Source: an uncultured Eubacteriales bacterium (GTDB lineage Bacteria; Bacillota; Clostridia; Oscillospirales; UBA644). Taken from it: a DNA stretch of 64,000 nucleotides. Both the position numbers and the translations under genes were made by a program. Below are positions 38,984 to 48,041 of the stretch, piece after piece (the stretch's first letter is position 1; every line of letters begins with the position of its first letter). The DNA is taken from contig CAKSTW010000005.1 of NCBI GenBank assembly GCA_934501435.1, forward strand, positions 62,001-126,000. Reading direction: 5' to 3'. Below the pieces are notes generated by a model that searched no databases, had not been told where the DNA came from, and worked only from the letters and a program-made list of their open reading frames with translations.

Positions 38984-41173
38984 TTATGGGGTGCTGTCAA
39001 GTCTCTGCCGCGCGACAAGTTCCGCAAAGAAACCGTTTTTTTCGATAAGCTCGTCATATCTGCCGTCTTCGACGATCTTTCCGTGATCCAGCACGAGGAT
39101 CCTGTCGCACTGCCTGATGGTCGAAAGCCGGTGCGCAATCACGATTCTGGTGCATTTCAATGAGTCGAGCGCCTCGGAGATTTTTTTCTGCGTGATATTG
39201 TCCAGCGCGCTTGTCGCCTCGTCAAACATAAGAATCTTCGGCTTGGGCGCGATTGCGCGGGCGATCATCAGCCTTTGCCGCTGCCCGCCGGATATGCCGC
39301 CCGAGCCTTCGGAGATTATTGTGTTCATCCCCATAGGCATTTTTCTTATATCATCGGCTATCCCCGCAAGTTCCGCCGCTTCCCATGCTTCATTTGGAGA
39401 CAGCCACGGCGCGGAAATGACTATATTGGAATAAATATCGCCCTGAAACAGTTTTCCGTTCTGCATAACGGCGCCGATACGCCGCCGCAGAGAGCGCAGA
39501 TCTATCCGTTCAAGGTCTCTTCCGTCATAATATATCGCTCCTTTTTGCGGATGCTCAAATCCGAGCAGCAAACGCATAAGCGTTGACTTTCCGCAGCCCG
39601 TTTTTCCGACGATGGCGACGTATTGTCCCGGACGTATTTTGAGTGACATATCGTCCACCACAAGGGGCATATTTTCGCTGTATCGGAAAGAAACGTTGCT
39701 CAGTTCAATTCCGCCGGACAGTCTTGTGATCACCTGCTTTCCGTCCGAAACCTCGGGCGCGGTATCAAAAAACGGTTTTACCATGTGGAGTATGGGCTTT
39801 ATCTGCGCCGCGGTGAGCGCGATTCCCGCCAGCGACATAAAGGCGCCGGACACCATTCCGTATGCCGTGTCGAAGGCGTAATAATCGGCTACGGAAATGC
39901 CCGATTTTACCGCCATACCGTACATGACTATCGTTCCCGCAAGGCTTATGGCAAGGCTGATCACGGCGTTGAGTCTGATAAACATCGGCGGATTGTAGGT
40001 AAGCCTTGCGCTTTCGGCATAAAGGTTTCCCCATCTTGCAAAAGCGCGCTTTTCGGCGCCTGCCAACTTGATTTTTTGTATGCCCGAAATGAGAGCGTAG
40101 GTCATACCGTTTTCTTTGCCGGAAAGTTCCATCTGGCGTATGCTTATTTTCATCTGAACGAGAGATGATATGACGGAAAACACAACGGTCACGAAAATAA
40201 TTATCAATGCGGGAACGACAAGAGAAGGCGCGTAGACAAATATCTGCGATATATACAGGAGAGAGAAAACGGAAGTAAGCCCCGCAGACAGGACGGTGGA
40301 CGCCAGCATTTTGCAAAGAACCCCGACCTGAGACACACGGTTTGAAAGTTCTCCCGCGCCGTACGATTTGAAGAAATCTGCCGGGAGCGACATGACGCGC
40401 ATCATGGCTGCCGCGTCAACCGATATGTTCAGTTTTGTTTCGATCCGTGCAGTAATCAGATTTTTCACGGCGGAAATGAGAAGAGTGCTGACGGAAACGC
40501 ATACCGAGAAGACCGTAATGGAAATAAGCAGGCGAATGCTTCCCGACGGAAGAACAGCGGCAAACAGGAGTTTGCTTATCATCGGGGAAATCATGCCGAT
40601 CAGCGACAGGGCAAGCGTCGCAAGGGCGATCATCACAAAATCGGAAGCCGAAAGCGTCCGCATGATATATGCGGAAAGTGAAGACAGACTGATTTTTTTC
40701 AGCGGAAAGGGCTTGTAAAACGCAATTGCTTCCGTTTCGAACAGGTGCTGATTTTTGCGATTGATTTTTCTTCGCTTGCCTGCCTCATAGTCAAAATAAC
40801 TGTACCCGGAAAGTCCTGTGGGAATAAGCGCCACAACCCTTCCGCTTTCGCGCAGCACGCCGAGCATGGCGCCGATTGCGTCACGGTACCAGCCGTCCTC
40901 CAGCCGGATCGGGCGCCGCATAATTCCGTAAGGGCGCATGAGATATTCCAGCTGTTCGTTTACGTCGCCGATCCCGTCGGGGACCTCGCGGCTCTTTACA
41001 TGATAATACTTAAGAATTTCGTCAATGGCGTCCTTTGTAACGGCGCGGTCGTTGTTTAAGGAGGCTTCGATTTTTTTGCCTGTGACGGCAGATGCCATAT
41101 TGGCAAACGCTTCGGCAAAAGCATCGTCGTCGTTGTGCTTGCGAGCTCTGATCTGTTCGTCAAACCATCCCAT
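38984..41173 (-). CDS. NHLM-type ABC exporter subunit without peptidase
   Basis: This 729-residue protein has an N-terminal soluble region (about 1-165, with LRESGRVVALIPTGLSGY) typical of the second ABC protein of NHLM peptide-export systems, six membrane helices (about 170-430) and an ABC ATPase (GKTGCGKSTL, ISGGQRQRL, LMFDEATSAL). It lacks the C39 domain. It likely pairs with the 41188-43368 protein as an export heterodimer. It starts 14 bases after that gene, behind GGGGGCGG. Confidence 0.88.
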   Translation of the reverse strand: MGWFDEQIRARKHNDDDAFAEAFANMASAVTGKKIEASLNNDRAVTKDAIDEILKYYHVKSREVPDGIGDVNEQLEYLMRPYGIMRRPIRLEDGWYRDAIGAMLGVLRESGRVVALIPTGLSGYSYFDYEAGKRRKINRKNQHLFETEAIAFYKPFPLKKISLSSLSAYIMRTLSASDFVMIALATLALSLIGMISPMISKLLFAAVLPSGSIRLLISITVFSVCVSVSTLLISAVKNLITARIETKLNISVDAAAMMRVMSLPADFFKSYGAGELSNRVSQVGVLCKMLASTVLSAGLTSVFSLLYISQIFVYAPSLVVPALIIIFVTVVFSVISSLVQMKISIRQMELSGKENGMTYALISGIQKIKLAGAEKRAFARWGNLYAESARLTYNPPMFIRLNAVISLAISLAGTIVMYGMAVKSGISVADYYAFDTAYGMVSGAFMSLAGIALTAAQIKPILHMVKPFFDTAPEVSDGKQVITRLSGGIELSNVSFRYSENMPLVVDDMSLKIRPGQYVAIVGKTGCGKSTLMRLLLGFEHPQKGAIYYDGRDLERIDLRSLRRRIGAVMQNGKLFQGDIYSNIVISAPWLSPNEAWEAAELAGIADDIRKMPMGMNTIISEGSGGISGGQRQRLMIARAIAPKPKILMFDEATSALDNITQKKISEALDSLKCTRIVIAHRLSTIRQCDRILVLDHGKIVEDGRYDELIEKNGFFAELVARQRLDSTP

Positions 41174-41187
41174 ATTTATCCGCCCCC

Positions 41188-43368
41188 TTACTCGTTTGAT
41201 ACGAGCTGCGTATAGGCACCGCCGTTTTTCATCAGCTCTTCGTGCGTTCCGCGCTCAACGACTTTTCCCTGATCCATTACAATGATCTCATCGCAATCGC
41301 GTATGGTGGAAAGTCTGTGCGCCACAACAATACAGGTTATGCCCCTGTCTTTGATGGATTTCACCACGTCGTATTCGGTTTTTGCGTCAAGCGCGCTTGT
41401 CGCCTCGTCAAGAATTATAATAGTGGGATCCTGCGCGAGCACGCGCGCGATCTCCATGCGCTGCCTCTGTCCGCCGGAAAAATCCTTTCCGCCCTCGGTC
41501 AGCCGGTACTGATAGCCGCCTTCGCGCTGCATAATGTCTTCGTGAAGCTGCGCGTCGCGGGCTGCCATGATCATTTCGAAATCCTCAATGGAATTATCCC
41601 ACATTTTGATATTGTTCGCAACGGTGTCCTCAAACAGGATGATATCCTGATCCACCACGGCAAGAGAGCCTGTAAACACGTTGCGGTCGATTTCCGACGG
41701 CGGCTTGCCGTCAAACAGAATTTCGCCGCTCCAAGGCTTGTAAAGCTCGGATATGAGTTTGGAGAGGGTGGACTTTCCGCACCCGGACGGTCCGACAAAA
41801 GCGACGCGGCTTCCAGGCGTCAGGGTCATGCTGAAATCCTGTATCAAGGGCTCCGCAAGGCGGGAATACCCGAAAGTTATGTTTTTGATTTCAATATTTC
41901 CGGCAAGTTTGTCGTATTCGACAGCCTCCTCCTCGTTTTCCGAAAAGGTCTCGTCGGCGGGATATTTCATAACATCCTCGATCCGCTCCATATCGGTGCG
42001 CATTTCCTGGAGCGATTGCCCCGCGGTAATAAGCGACATGGCGGGGGAAACGAAGGACGAAAGAAAGCCCTGAAACGCCATGATCATACCGACGGTAAAG
42101 GAGCCCTCCATGGCGAGAAAAACGCCCGTCATAAGTACAGCCGTTCCGCAAAGCGAACTTATAAGAGCCGGCAGAAGACCGAGAATCTGATTTGTGCGCT
42201 GAAAACGGACCTGGTTTGTATTTACACTTGCCTGATAACCTGCCCATTTTTCGAAAAAGCCGTTTTCAGCTCCGCTTGCTTTTATTGTTTCGATCATCTC
42301 TATGCCGGCAACCGTAGTTCCGGCGAGTTTGCCGGCGTCGCGCATCTGAACGCGGGTGATATTTATGCGCTTTTTTGAAATGATCCCCGAAAGGACAAGG
42401 TTTGCGATCACCGAAAAAAGCCCTATCATCGTAAGAATTACGCTGTATCTGATCATTACCGCAAGGTAAAACACCATCATGACGGCATTGAGCGCAAGCG
42501 GCGCAAAAGTATCGACAAGCCGTTCCGCTATCATGGCGTTGGACGCCTGTCTGCCCTGAATATCGCCTGCCATGCGCTGAGAGAAAAATTCCATGGGCAT
42601 ACGCAGAATTTTCCACATAAAAGTTGTGTTTCCCACCATGGCGAGTTTTCCGTTTATGCGGAGAGAATAGACCGCCTGTATCCACGCGACGATAAGCTGA
42701 ATGACGCTTATCCCCGCAAGCGCGATTATAAACGGAGTGAGCCACTCCGGGTTTTCTTTTGTCAGCAACCGGTCAAGAAAGATGCGCGAAAATGCCGGCG
42801 TGATTATGCCGAGCAGCGATGTGATGACAGAGGTCAGAACGACGAATACGATGGCGGTGCCGGCGCCGACAAGCCGTTTTTGCGCATACTTCAGCATGGA
42901 TTGCGGCTTGCCCTCCGGCAGAAAGCCTTCGTCCGGCTCAAAAAACAGGCATACCCCCGTAAACGAGTCGTCAAAAACGCTCATGGGGACGGTATAGGTG
43001 CCCTTTGCCGGATCGTTTAACACCGCTTTGTTGCCCTTAAATCCGTTAAGAACAACGAAGTGATTGAAATTCCAATGGATAATGCAGGGGAATTTCCCCT
43101 CTTTTTTCAGGACTTCGGGTTCATAGCGATATCCCTTTGCCGAAAGTCCGTAACTTCGGGCTGCGCGGAGAAGATTTCTTGCGTTTGAGCCGTCGCGCGA
43201 AACGCCGCAGTCGAGACGCACCTGTTCAAGCGGGATCCATTTTTCATAATAGGCAAGGATCATGGCAAGGCTTGCTGCGCCGCATTCCAGCGCTTCCATT
43301 TGCATGATAACGGGAACTTTTGCCACGCCCTTTGTCAGGGGCTCTTTAATTTTTTTGGCTGCCTTCAT
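41188..43368 (-). CDS. NHLM-type C39 peptidase/ABC exporter
   Basis: This 726-residue protein has an N-terminal C39 cysteine protease domain (catalytic Cys29 in LECGAASL, His103 in NHFVVL, Asp119 in LNDPAKG), six membrane helices (about 160-430) and an ABC ATPase (GPSGCGKSTL, FSGGQRQRME, IILDEATSAL). It should cleave the leaders of the nearby peptides after Gly-Gly and export the cores. All catalytic residues are present. It belongs to one operon with the upstream secretion protein and the downstream ABC partner. Confidence 0.93.
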   Translation of the reverse strand: MKAAKKIKEPLTKGVAKVPVIMQMEALECGAASLAMILAYYEKWIPLEQVRLDCGVSRDGSNARNLLRAARSYGLSAKGYRYEPEVLKKEGKFPCIIHWNFNHFVVLNGFKGNKAVLNDPAKGTYTVPMSVFDDSFTGVCLFFEPDEGFLPEGKPQSMLKYAQKRLVGAGTAIVFVVLTSVITSLLGIITPAFSRIFLDRLLTKENPEWLTPFIIALAGISVIQLIVAWIQAVYSLRINGKLAMVGNTTFMWKILRMPMEFFSQRMAGDIQGRQASNAMIAERLVDTFAPLALNAVMMVFYLAVMIRYSVILTMIGLFSVIANLVLSGIISKKRINITRVQMRDAGKLAGTTVAGIEMIETIKASGAENGFFEKWAGYQASVNTNQVRFQRTNQILGLLPALISSLCGTAVLMTGVFLAMEGSFTVGMIMAFQGFLSSFVSPAMSLITAGQSLQEMRTDMERIEDVMKYPADETFSENEEEAVEYDKLAGNIEIKNITFGYSRLAEPLIQDFSMTLTPGSRVAFVGPSGCGKSTLSKLISELYKPWSGEILFDGKPPSEIDRNVFTGSLAVVDQDIILFEDTVANNIKMWDNSIEDFEMIMAARDAQLHEDIMQREGGYQYRLTEGGKDFSGGQRQRMEIARVLAQDPTIIILDEATSALDAKTEYDVVKSIKDRGITCIVVAHRLSTIRDCDEIIVMDQGKVVERGTHEELMKNGGAYTQLVSNE

Positions 43369-43377
43369 GTCCGCACC

Positions 43378-43854
43378 TCAGTTAAGCACAAAGTCGAGCG
43401 GTTTGACGCGCTCGGTAATGACCGAAACGGAGAACGTGCCGTTTTTCATGTCTTTGGCGTCGACCGTCAGAACATATACCCAATCGCCCGCCGAAGCGCC
43501 TGTGAGATGAAGAAGATACGGATCGGCGCCGTCATCGAGCCGAACGGGCTCTCCCGGAAGGTCGGACAGCGTAAACTCCGAGCCGTCAATCGAAAGGATG
43601 GCTTCTTCCTTGATTTCGGCAAAGTCGTCTTCCTTTACATAAACGGTCAAACAGCCGTCCCTGCATACGCCGCCCGTCTGAAAGGCGGTGTCAAGACGTC
43701 CGAACAGTCCCCACACGCATACGCCCGCCAACAGTACGATAACGGCGGCAAGGATCATCCATACTCTCGGGTTTGACACTCTGATATAATCGTTCATCTG
43801 CTCCGGGGAGGAGATTTTTTCCATACTTTTTTGGCGGAATACCGGATTGTCCAT
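43378..43854 (-). CDS. Short NHLM-type secretion protein
   Basis: This 158-residue protein begins like NHLM secretion proteins, with FRQKSMEKISSPEQMNDYI before a single membrane helix (about 30-52). The usual family is about 400 residues and HlyD-like, with a coiled coil and biotinyl-lipoyl domains. Here, after the helix, only a small beta-rich domain of about 100 residues follows. It is thus a minimal adaptor, suited to a one-membrane cell. I chose ATG 43854 behind GAGG; an upstream TTG frame start has no site. Confidence 0.75.
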   Translation of the reverse strand: MDNPVFRQKSMEKISSPEQMNDYIRVSNPRVWMILAAVIVLLAGVCVWGLFGRLDTAFQTGGVCRDGCLTVYVKEDDFAEIKEEAILSIDGSEFTLSDLPGEPVRLDDGADPYLLHLTGASAGDWVYVLTVDAKDMKNGTFSVSVITERVKPLDFVLN

Positions 43855-43886
43855 ATCTTTACCTCGTTCATAAAATTTCAACGGCT

Positions 43887-44294
43887 TCAAAGATCTTTTC
43901 GGATGCGCAGGATATTCTGACCGTCTTTATATTCGTATGTGATTTCGTCCATGGTTTTTTTGACCATGAAAATGCCGAGCCCTCCGACAGCGCGTTCTTC
44001 TGCGGACAGGGTAATGTCGGGGTCGTCTTTTTTCAGGGGATCGTAGGGGACTCCGTGATCGATAAAGGTGACAATGACGGAGATCGGCGCTTCCGTTACC
44101 TCAACGCGCACCGTGGCGGGGCCCGTTTCGGGCGTGTATGCGTAATGCGCGATGTTGCCGAAAAGTTCGTCGATCGCTATATCGATCTGCATCATCGCCT
44201 TGCCCGGACAGCGGATCTCCCGAAGATGACTGTTTACAAACTCGGTCACCTTTTCTATGTTTTCAACGGTTGCGGGGATTGTTAATTCCTTCAT
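43887..44294 (-). CDS. RsbW-type anti-sigma kinase
   Basis: This 135-residue GHKL-fold ATPase has the N box DELFGNIAHYA (about 41-51), a FIDHGVPYDP loop and GGLGIFMVKK. In partner switching, such kinases phosphorylate a STAS protein and bind a sigma factor or other target. Its partners STAS and SpoIIE are encoded just upstream in the operon. No sigma-B-type factor is nearby; the only sigma factor is the ECF one in the same locus. Its start overlaps the SpoIIE gene stop by ATGA. Confidence 0.9.
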   Translation of the reverse strand: MKELTIPATVENIEKVTEFVNSHLREIRCPGKAMMQIDIAIDELFGNIAHYAYTPETGPATVRVEVTEAPISVIVTFIDHGVPYDPLKKDDPDITLSAEERAVGGLGIFMVKKTMDEITYEYKDGQNILRIRKDL

Positions 44295-46726
44295 TTTTCA
44301 GAGCCTCCGTTATATTTCAGATACAGCATGGTAATATCGTCGAACTGCGGGGCGTCTCCCGCAAAAGCGTCTATGTCCGCCTTTACGGCGCGGCAAATAT
44401 CTTCGCCTGAAAGTCCGTGCAGGGAATCCAGCAGTTTTACCAGCCGTTTTTCGCCGTAAAGTTCGTTTTCCGCGTTTGTCGCCTCCGTGACGCCGTCGGT
44501 ATAGAGATATATCTCGTCGCCGGCAGAAAGGACAAGTTCGTTTTTGCGATATTTCAACCCCTCCATTCCGGCAAGAATGAACCCCGGCTTTGACTTCAGA
44601 AATTCAAAACTGCCGTCTGCGTGCCTTACGAGCGGAGGGTTGTGTCCCGCGTTTGCAAATTCAATCTTTCCCGTGGTTGTGTCAAGAACTCCCATCCATG
44701 CGGTGACAAACATTCCGGCTTCGTTCGATTCGCACAGTTTGGCATTGGCGACGGTGAAAACTTCATCTACGGCTCTGCCTGCCTCGGCATATCCTTTTAT
44801 GATGGTTTTTGCCGTCATCATAAACATTGCGGCGGGAATCCCTTTGCCGGAAACGTCGGCGATAAGAAATCCGAGTTTGTTTTCGCCGACAAAATAGAAA
44901 TCATAGAAGTCGCCGCCCACTTCCTTGGCGGTATCCATGGTTGCGTATATTTCAAATTCGCCGCGGCCGGGATAGGGCGGGAAAATCATCGGTATGGCGG
45001 AATGCTGAATGGCTTTGGCAAATTCCAGTTCTTTGTCTATGCGCGCCGCCGCCTCCGCAATATAGCGTTTCAGCGTCAGAACGGTTGAGTTTATATCGTC
45101 GGAAAGGGAAGCAAATTCTTCATTTGTTCTTACGTTTACGACGGTGTCAAGATTGCCGCTGGTTATCTTTGCCAGAGATCTGTTGATCTTTACCATGTTG
45201 TCCACGACAAGTTTCTTGATGAGGAAATAAACGACGATGAACAGCATTCCGAAAACAACGAATTCCATAAACACCGTCACGTACACCGATACGTCACGCG
45301 AGAACACCGCCTCCGTGTAAGGCATGGCTGCAACGATATAGTAGCCTTCGGAAACGATATACCTGCAAAGCGATTTCTCGCCGTAAACAACGGCGTCAAA
45401 ATACTTGTCTTCTGGCATGACGGAGCGGTCTATATAAATGCCGGAAACGTCGAGATTTTTTCCTTCGTTTCCGTGTCTGTCGCTGACGATGTTCCAATCC
45501 TCGCCGGCGATGATTATACTTCCGTTTTCTCCGATGTGGCGGTTGCGCGTGACGCCGATGACGACATCGTCAATGTCTTTTTGGAAGCGTTCCGCGTCAT
45601 AAGCCACCTGCACAAAGCCTCCGCCGTCAAGCACTATGCCCGCATATTTGCGGGAAATGGACGGATTGGACGATGTGGGCTGATAGCTCTGAACGTATTC
45701 TTTGGTTTTTCCGTCAAGCAGGACAAGAAACTCCGCCGATTGATGTCCTCCGCGCATATCGTAACCACGAAACTTATCGTATGTGGTTTCCGTGATGATC
45801 CCCTGCGGATTGATGACGTTGATTTCGGATACATCGTATTCTTTTCCGAGGGCGCAAAGCAGGTCGTAATCCACCTTGTCCGCCGCATTGATGCGGTCGG
45901 CGATTTTGGCGGTGAGAGCCAGAAGGTTCTGGTTTGAAGCGTCAAGAATATCCGCTTTTACGTCTTCGATATTAAGTTTTACAAGGTCGTCCGCTTCGTT
46001 TTTTGCAAGTTCCGTCTGCAGCGCCCATGTGAAAACCGTTGTCATGAGAAAGCCCGCCGTAACGCAGATCAGGAGAAACCGCTGAAACGACTGCGAAATT
46101 TTTTTCAGGTCGCGCTTTTCTCCTTTGCGATCCGCTCCGGAAAGGATCGAAAGCAGAAGCCCCGCAAACATCACGGCAAGGCTGTTGACCGCAATCATTG
46201 GAAACGAGCAGGTCCGCACAAACGAAAAAGCGGTTCTTGCGTCGGTCATATTCGTAAGGAAGATCATCAGCATGTGGATGACCTCCGTAATGGTCGCCGC
46301 AGCAAGGCAGTAATACCATTTCGGTTTTTTGTTATCAAACATGAATTTCCGCAGACCGGCTGCGAAAAGCCCCGCAAGCACGGTGGAAATGCTGCAGGCA
46401 AGCCGGGTATATTGCCCGGCGCCCCAGAGAACCGCGAACCACCGCTCCACACCGCCGATAAGTCCCGCTATTATCCCTGCCGGCGCGCCGAAAAGGAGAC
46501 CCGCGCAGATCGGCGAGGCGTCTCTTGCGTTTATTACGGCTCCGTCGGTTTTGACCCCGAATTCCGTTCCGAGGATCGCAAGTCCTCCGAACAAAATCCC
46601 TATAATGAGCTGTCTGACGGCGTAGGGGAGTTTGCGTACGGCTTTCGTCCGTTCGGCAAGATATATCAGAGCGGACAAAATCACGGGTAAAAGCGCTACG
46701 ACGGAGAGCAAAAAGAAAGTTTTCAT
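44291..46726 (-). CDS. Membrane SpoIIE phosphatase with sensor domain
   Basis: This 811-residue protein has a 5TM-LYT-like membrane region (about 1-200, with GLLFGAPAGIIAGLIGG), another helix, an extracytoplasmic Cache-like domain (about 240-460), a further helix, a HAMP-like linker (about 480-540) and a C-terminal PP2C domain (about 570-805, with GGDFYDFY, IADVSGKG and FDDITMLYL). It should dephosphorylate the STAS protein in response to an outside signal. The 5TM-LYT region with an external sensor domain suggests detection of a wall or environmental ligand. It is fully intact. Confidence 0.9.
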   Translation of the reverse strand: MKTFFLLSVVALLPVILSALIYLAERTKAVRKLPYAVRQLIIGILFGGLAILGTEFGVKTDGAVINARDASPICAGLLFGAPAGIIAGLIGGVERWFAVLWGAGQYTRLACSISTVLAGLFAAGLRKFMFDNKKPKWYYCLAAATITEVIHMLMIFLTNMTDARTAFSFVRTCSFPMIAVNSLAVMFAGLLLSILSGADRKGEKRDLKKISQSFQRFLLICVTAGFLMTTVFTWALQTELAKNEADDLVKLNIEDVKADILDASNQNLLALTAKIADRINAADKVDYDLLCALGKEYDVSEINVINPQGIITETTYDKFRGYDMRGGHQSAEFLVLLDGKTKEYVQSYQPTSSNPSISRKYAGIVLDGGGFVQVAYDAERFQKDIDDVVIGVTRNRHIGENGSIIIAGEDWNIVSDRHGNEGKNLDVSGIYIDRSVMPEDKYFDAVVYGEKSLCRYIVSEGYYIVAAMPYTEAVFSRDVSVYVTVFMEFVVFGMLFIVVYFLIKKLVVDNMVKINRSLAKITSGNLDTVVNVRTNEEFASLSDDINSTVLTLKRYIAEAAARIDKELEFAKAIQHSAIPMIFPPYPGRGEFEIYATMDTAKEVGGDFYDFYFVGENKLGFLIADVSGKGIPAAMFMMTAKTIIKGYAEAGRAVDEVFTVANAKLCESNEAGMFVTAWMGVLDTTTGKIEFANAGHNPPLVRHADGSFEFLKSKPGFILAGMEGLKYRKNELVLSAGDEIYLYTDGVTEATNAENELYGEKRLVKLLDSLHGLSGEDICRAVKADIDAFAGDAPQFDDITMLYLKYNGGSEK

Positions 46727-46736
46727 ATTTCCTCGC

Positions 46737-47033
46737 TTATTCGATGGTCAAAATGTCGGAAAAGCCCGTGATTTCGAACACTTCCATAACGTCGTCGTTT
46801 ACGCCGATAAGTTTCATGCTGCCTTGGCGGTTCATCACCTTCTGTGCCGCAAGCAGGACGCGAAGTCCCGCGGAGGATATGTATTCCACGCCGGAAAAAT
46901 CAAAGATCAGTTCCTTGACCCCTCCGACGGATTGCTTAAGTTCCGCTTCCAGCGCGGGGGAGGAATTGGTGTCGAGCCTTCCCGACAGGGTGAGTGTGAG
47001 GCTTTCGCCCTCAAAAAGTTTGTTGATTGTCAT
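46737..47033 (-). CDS. STAS anti-anti-sigma factor
   Basis: This 98-residue protein has the STAS fold with the phosphorylatable Ser at 53 or 54 in YISSAGLRVL. Unphosphorylated it should bind the RsbW-like kinase and release that kinase's target. It is the second gene of the operon after the TetR regulator, 59 bases downstream, with AGGAAAGGA as ribosome site. Confidence 0.92.
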   Translation of the reverse strand: MTINKLFEGESLTLTLSGRLDTNSSPALEAELKQSVGGVKELIFDFSGVEYISSAGLRVLLAAQKVMNRQGSMKLIGVNDDVMEVFEITGFSDILTIE

Positions 47034-47092
47034 GTTTTTATCCTTTCCTCAGCATAAATATATGCCGTGTAATGTGTTGACTTGATGAAAAT

Positions 47093-47707
47093 CTACGCCT
47101 TCGTTTTTTCCTGCGCGGCTTTGTATTTTTGTATAAACATGGCCGCTCCCTGCTTCAAGACGTCAAGCTGGCTTTTCAGATAATATTCGTCCTCAAACAT
47201 GGCGTAATGAACGCTGGCGCGGATGAGAATGAAGATAAGCGGCGTAAGCACTTCGTACGGGATGCCGAGTTTTGCTTCCAGACTTTTTGCGTATTCGGTG
47301 TAACGCCTGTTTACGCCGTCAAAAAATTTTTTGCCGTGTTCTATATATTTCGGATGGGTGTATACCTGATACATCAGACGATATTTCTTCCCGTGCTTTT
47401 TGGCGGTCCAATACGGAGTTTCGTCAATAAAGCGCATAAGTTCCGTCGGGCTGTTCGGCGATCTTGCCATGAAATCGTCCTCCACCTTTGCCATGCAGTA
47501 GGCGGTTGACTCGACGATCAGTTCGTCAAGGTTTTTGAAATAGACGTAAAGCGTTCCCGATGTGCAGCCGCATTCCTTTGCAAGCGTTTTGATTCCCGTG
47601 CCGGTCAGTCCGTTTTCGGCATAGCAATCAAAGCATTTTTCCATAATTTCTTTTTTTCTGTCATTATGCTGACGTTCCGTTCTCATGAATATTTGCAGAC
47701 TCCTCAT
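47093..47707 (-). CDS. TetR-family transcriptional regulator
   Basis: This regulator of up to 204 residues has an N-terminal helix-turn-helix (about 25-60, with GIKTLAKECGCTSGTLYVYF) and a C-terminal helical ligand domain. Two starts are possible: ATG 47707 and ATG 47686 (MRTERQHN); GAGGAG lies inside the first codons of the longer form, 13 bases before the shorter, so the choice is uncertain. It is the first gene of the operon and has a palindromic operator directly upstream, so it is probably autoregulated and represses the export operon. Confidence 0.88.
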   Translation of the reverse strand: MRSLQIFMRTERQHNDRKKEIMEKCFDCYAENGLTGTGIKTLAKECGCTSGTLYVYFKNLDELIVESTAYCMAKVEDDFMARSPNSPTELMRFIDETPYWTAKKHGKKYRLMYQVYTHPKYIEHGKKFFDGVNRRYTEYAKSLEAKLGIPYEVLTPLIFILIRASVHYAMFEDEYYLKSQLDVLKQGAAMFIQKYKAAQEKTKA

Positions 47708-47714
47708 TTATAAT

Positions 47715-47732
47715 TGATTGATTATTCAGTCA
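47715..47732. promoter_or_regulatory. Palindromic operator, probably for TetR
   Basis: TGATTGA-TTAT-TCAGTCA (47715-47732) has two 7-bp arms with one mismatch. It lies just after the -10 box of the operon promoter. A further half-site TCGGTCA occurs at 47771-47777, just upstream of the promoter. Confidence 0.65.
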
Positions 47733-47733
47733 T

Positions 47734-47762
47734 ATTATATCATACGATATTAAAAAAATCAA
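47734..47762 (-). promoter_or_regulatory. Promoter of the peptide export operon
   Basis: On the minus strand there is TTGATT (47762-47757), a 17-bp spacer and TATAAT (47739-47734). The palindrome at 47715 lies at the expected transcription start. Confidence 0.75.
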
Positions 47763-47941
47763 GAAGTTATTCGGTCATATTTTCCTTTTATCGGAATTTT
47801 TTTTGCAAAACCGGCATAATATCGCCGCGCAGCCGTAAAAATCGGTAAGTATCGCAGTATCCCCGCAGGATGTTTTTTTTCTTTACGCAGACGCAATTTT
47901 GTCATTTGTTGTCAAAATATTCTGCCGGAAAATATCGGGTA

Positions 47942-47970
47942 TTGATTTTTTATAAAAAATATGGTAGAAT
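47942..47970 (+). promoter_or_regulatory. Promoter of the trigger-factor-like gene
   Basis: TTGATT at 47942-47947, a 17-bp spacer and TAGAAT at 47965-47970. The leader holds a stem GCCCG...CGGGC (47984-48028) with an inner GTTTTTTTGC pairing. No gene is seen in 47763-48041. Confidence 0.7.
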
Positions 47971-48041
47971 AAACTGTAAAATATTATGCCCGTGGTTTTT
48001 TTGCAAAAAAAACGGAGTTCGGGCGACTGAGAGGAGAAACT

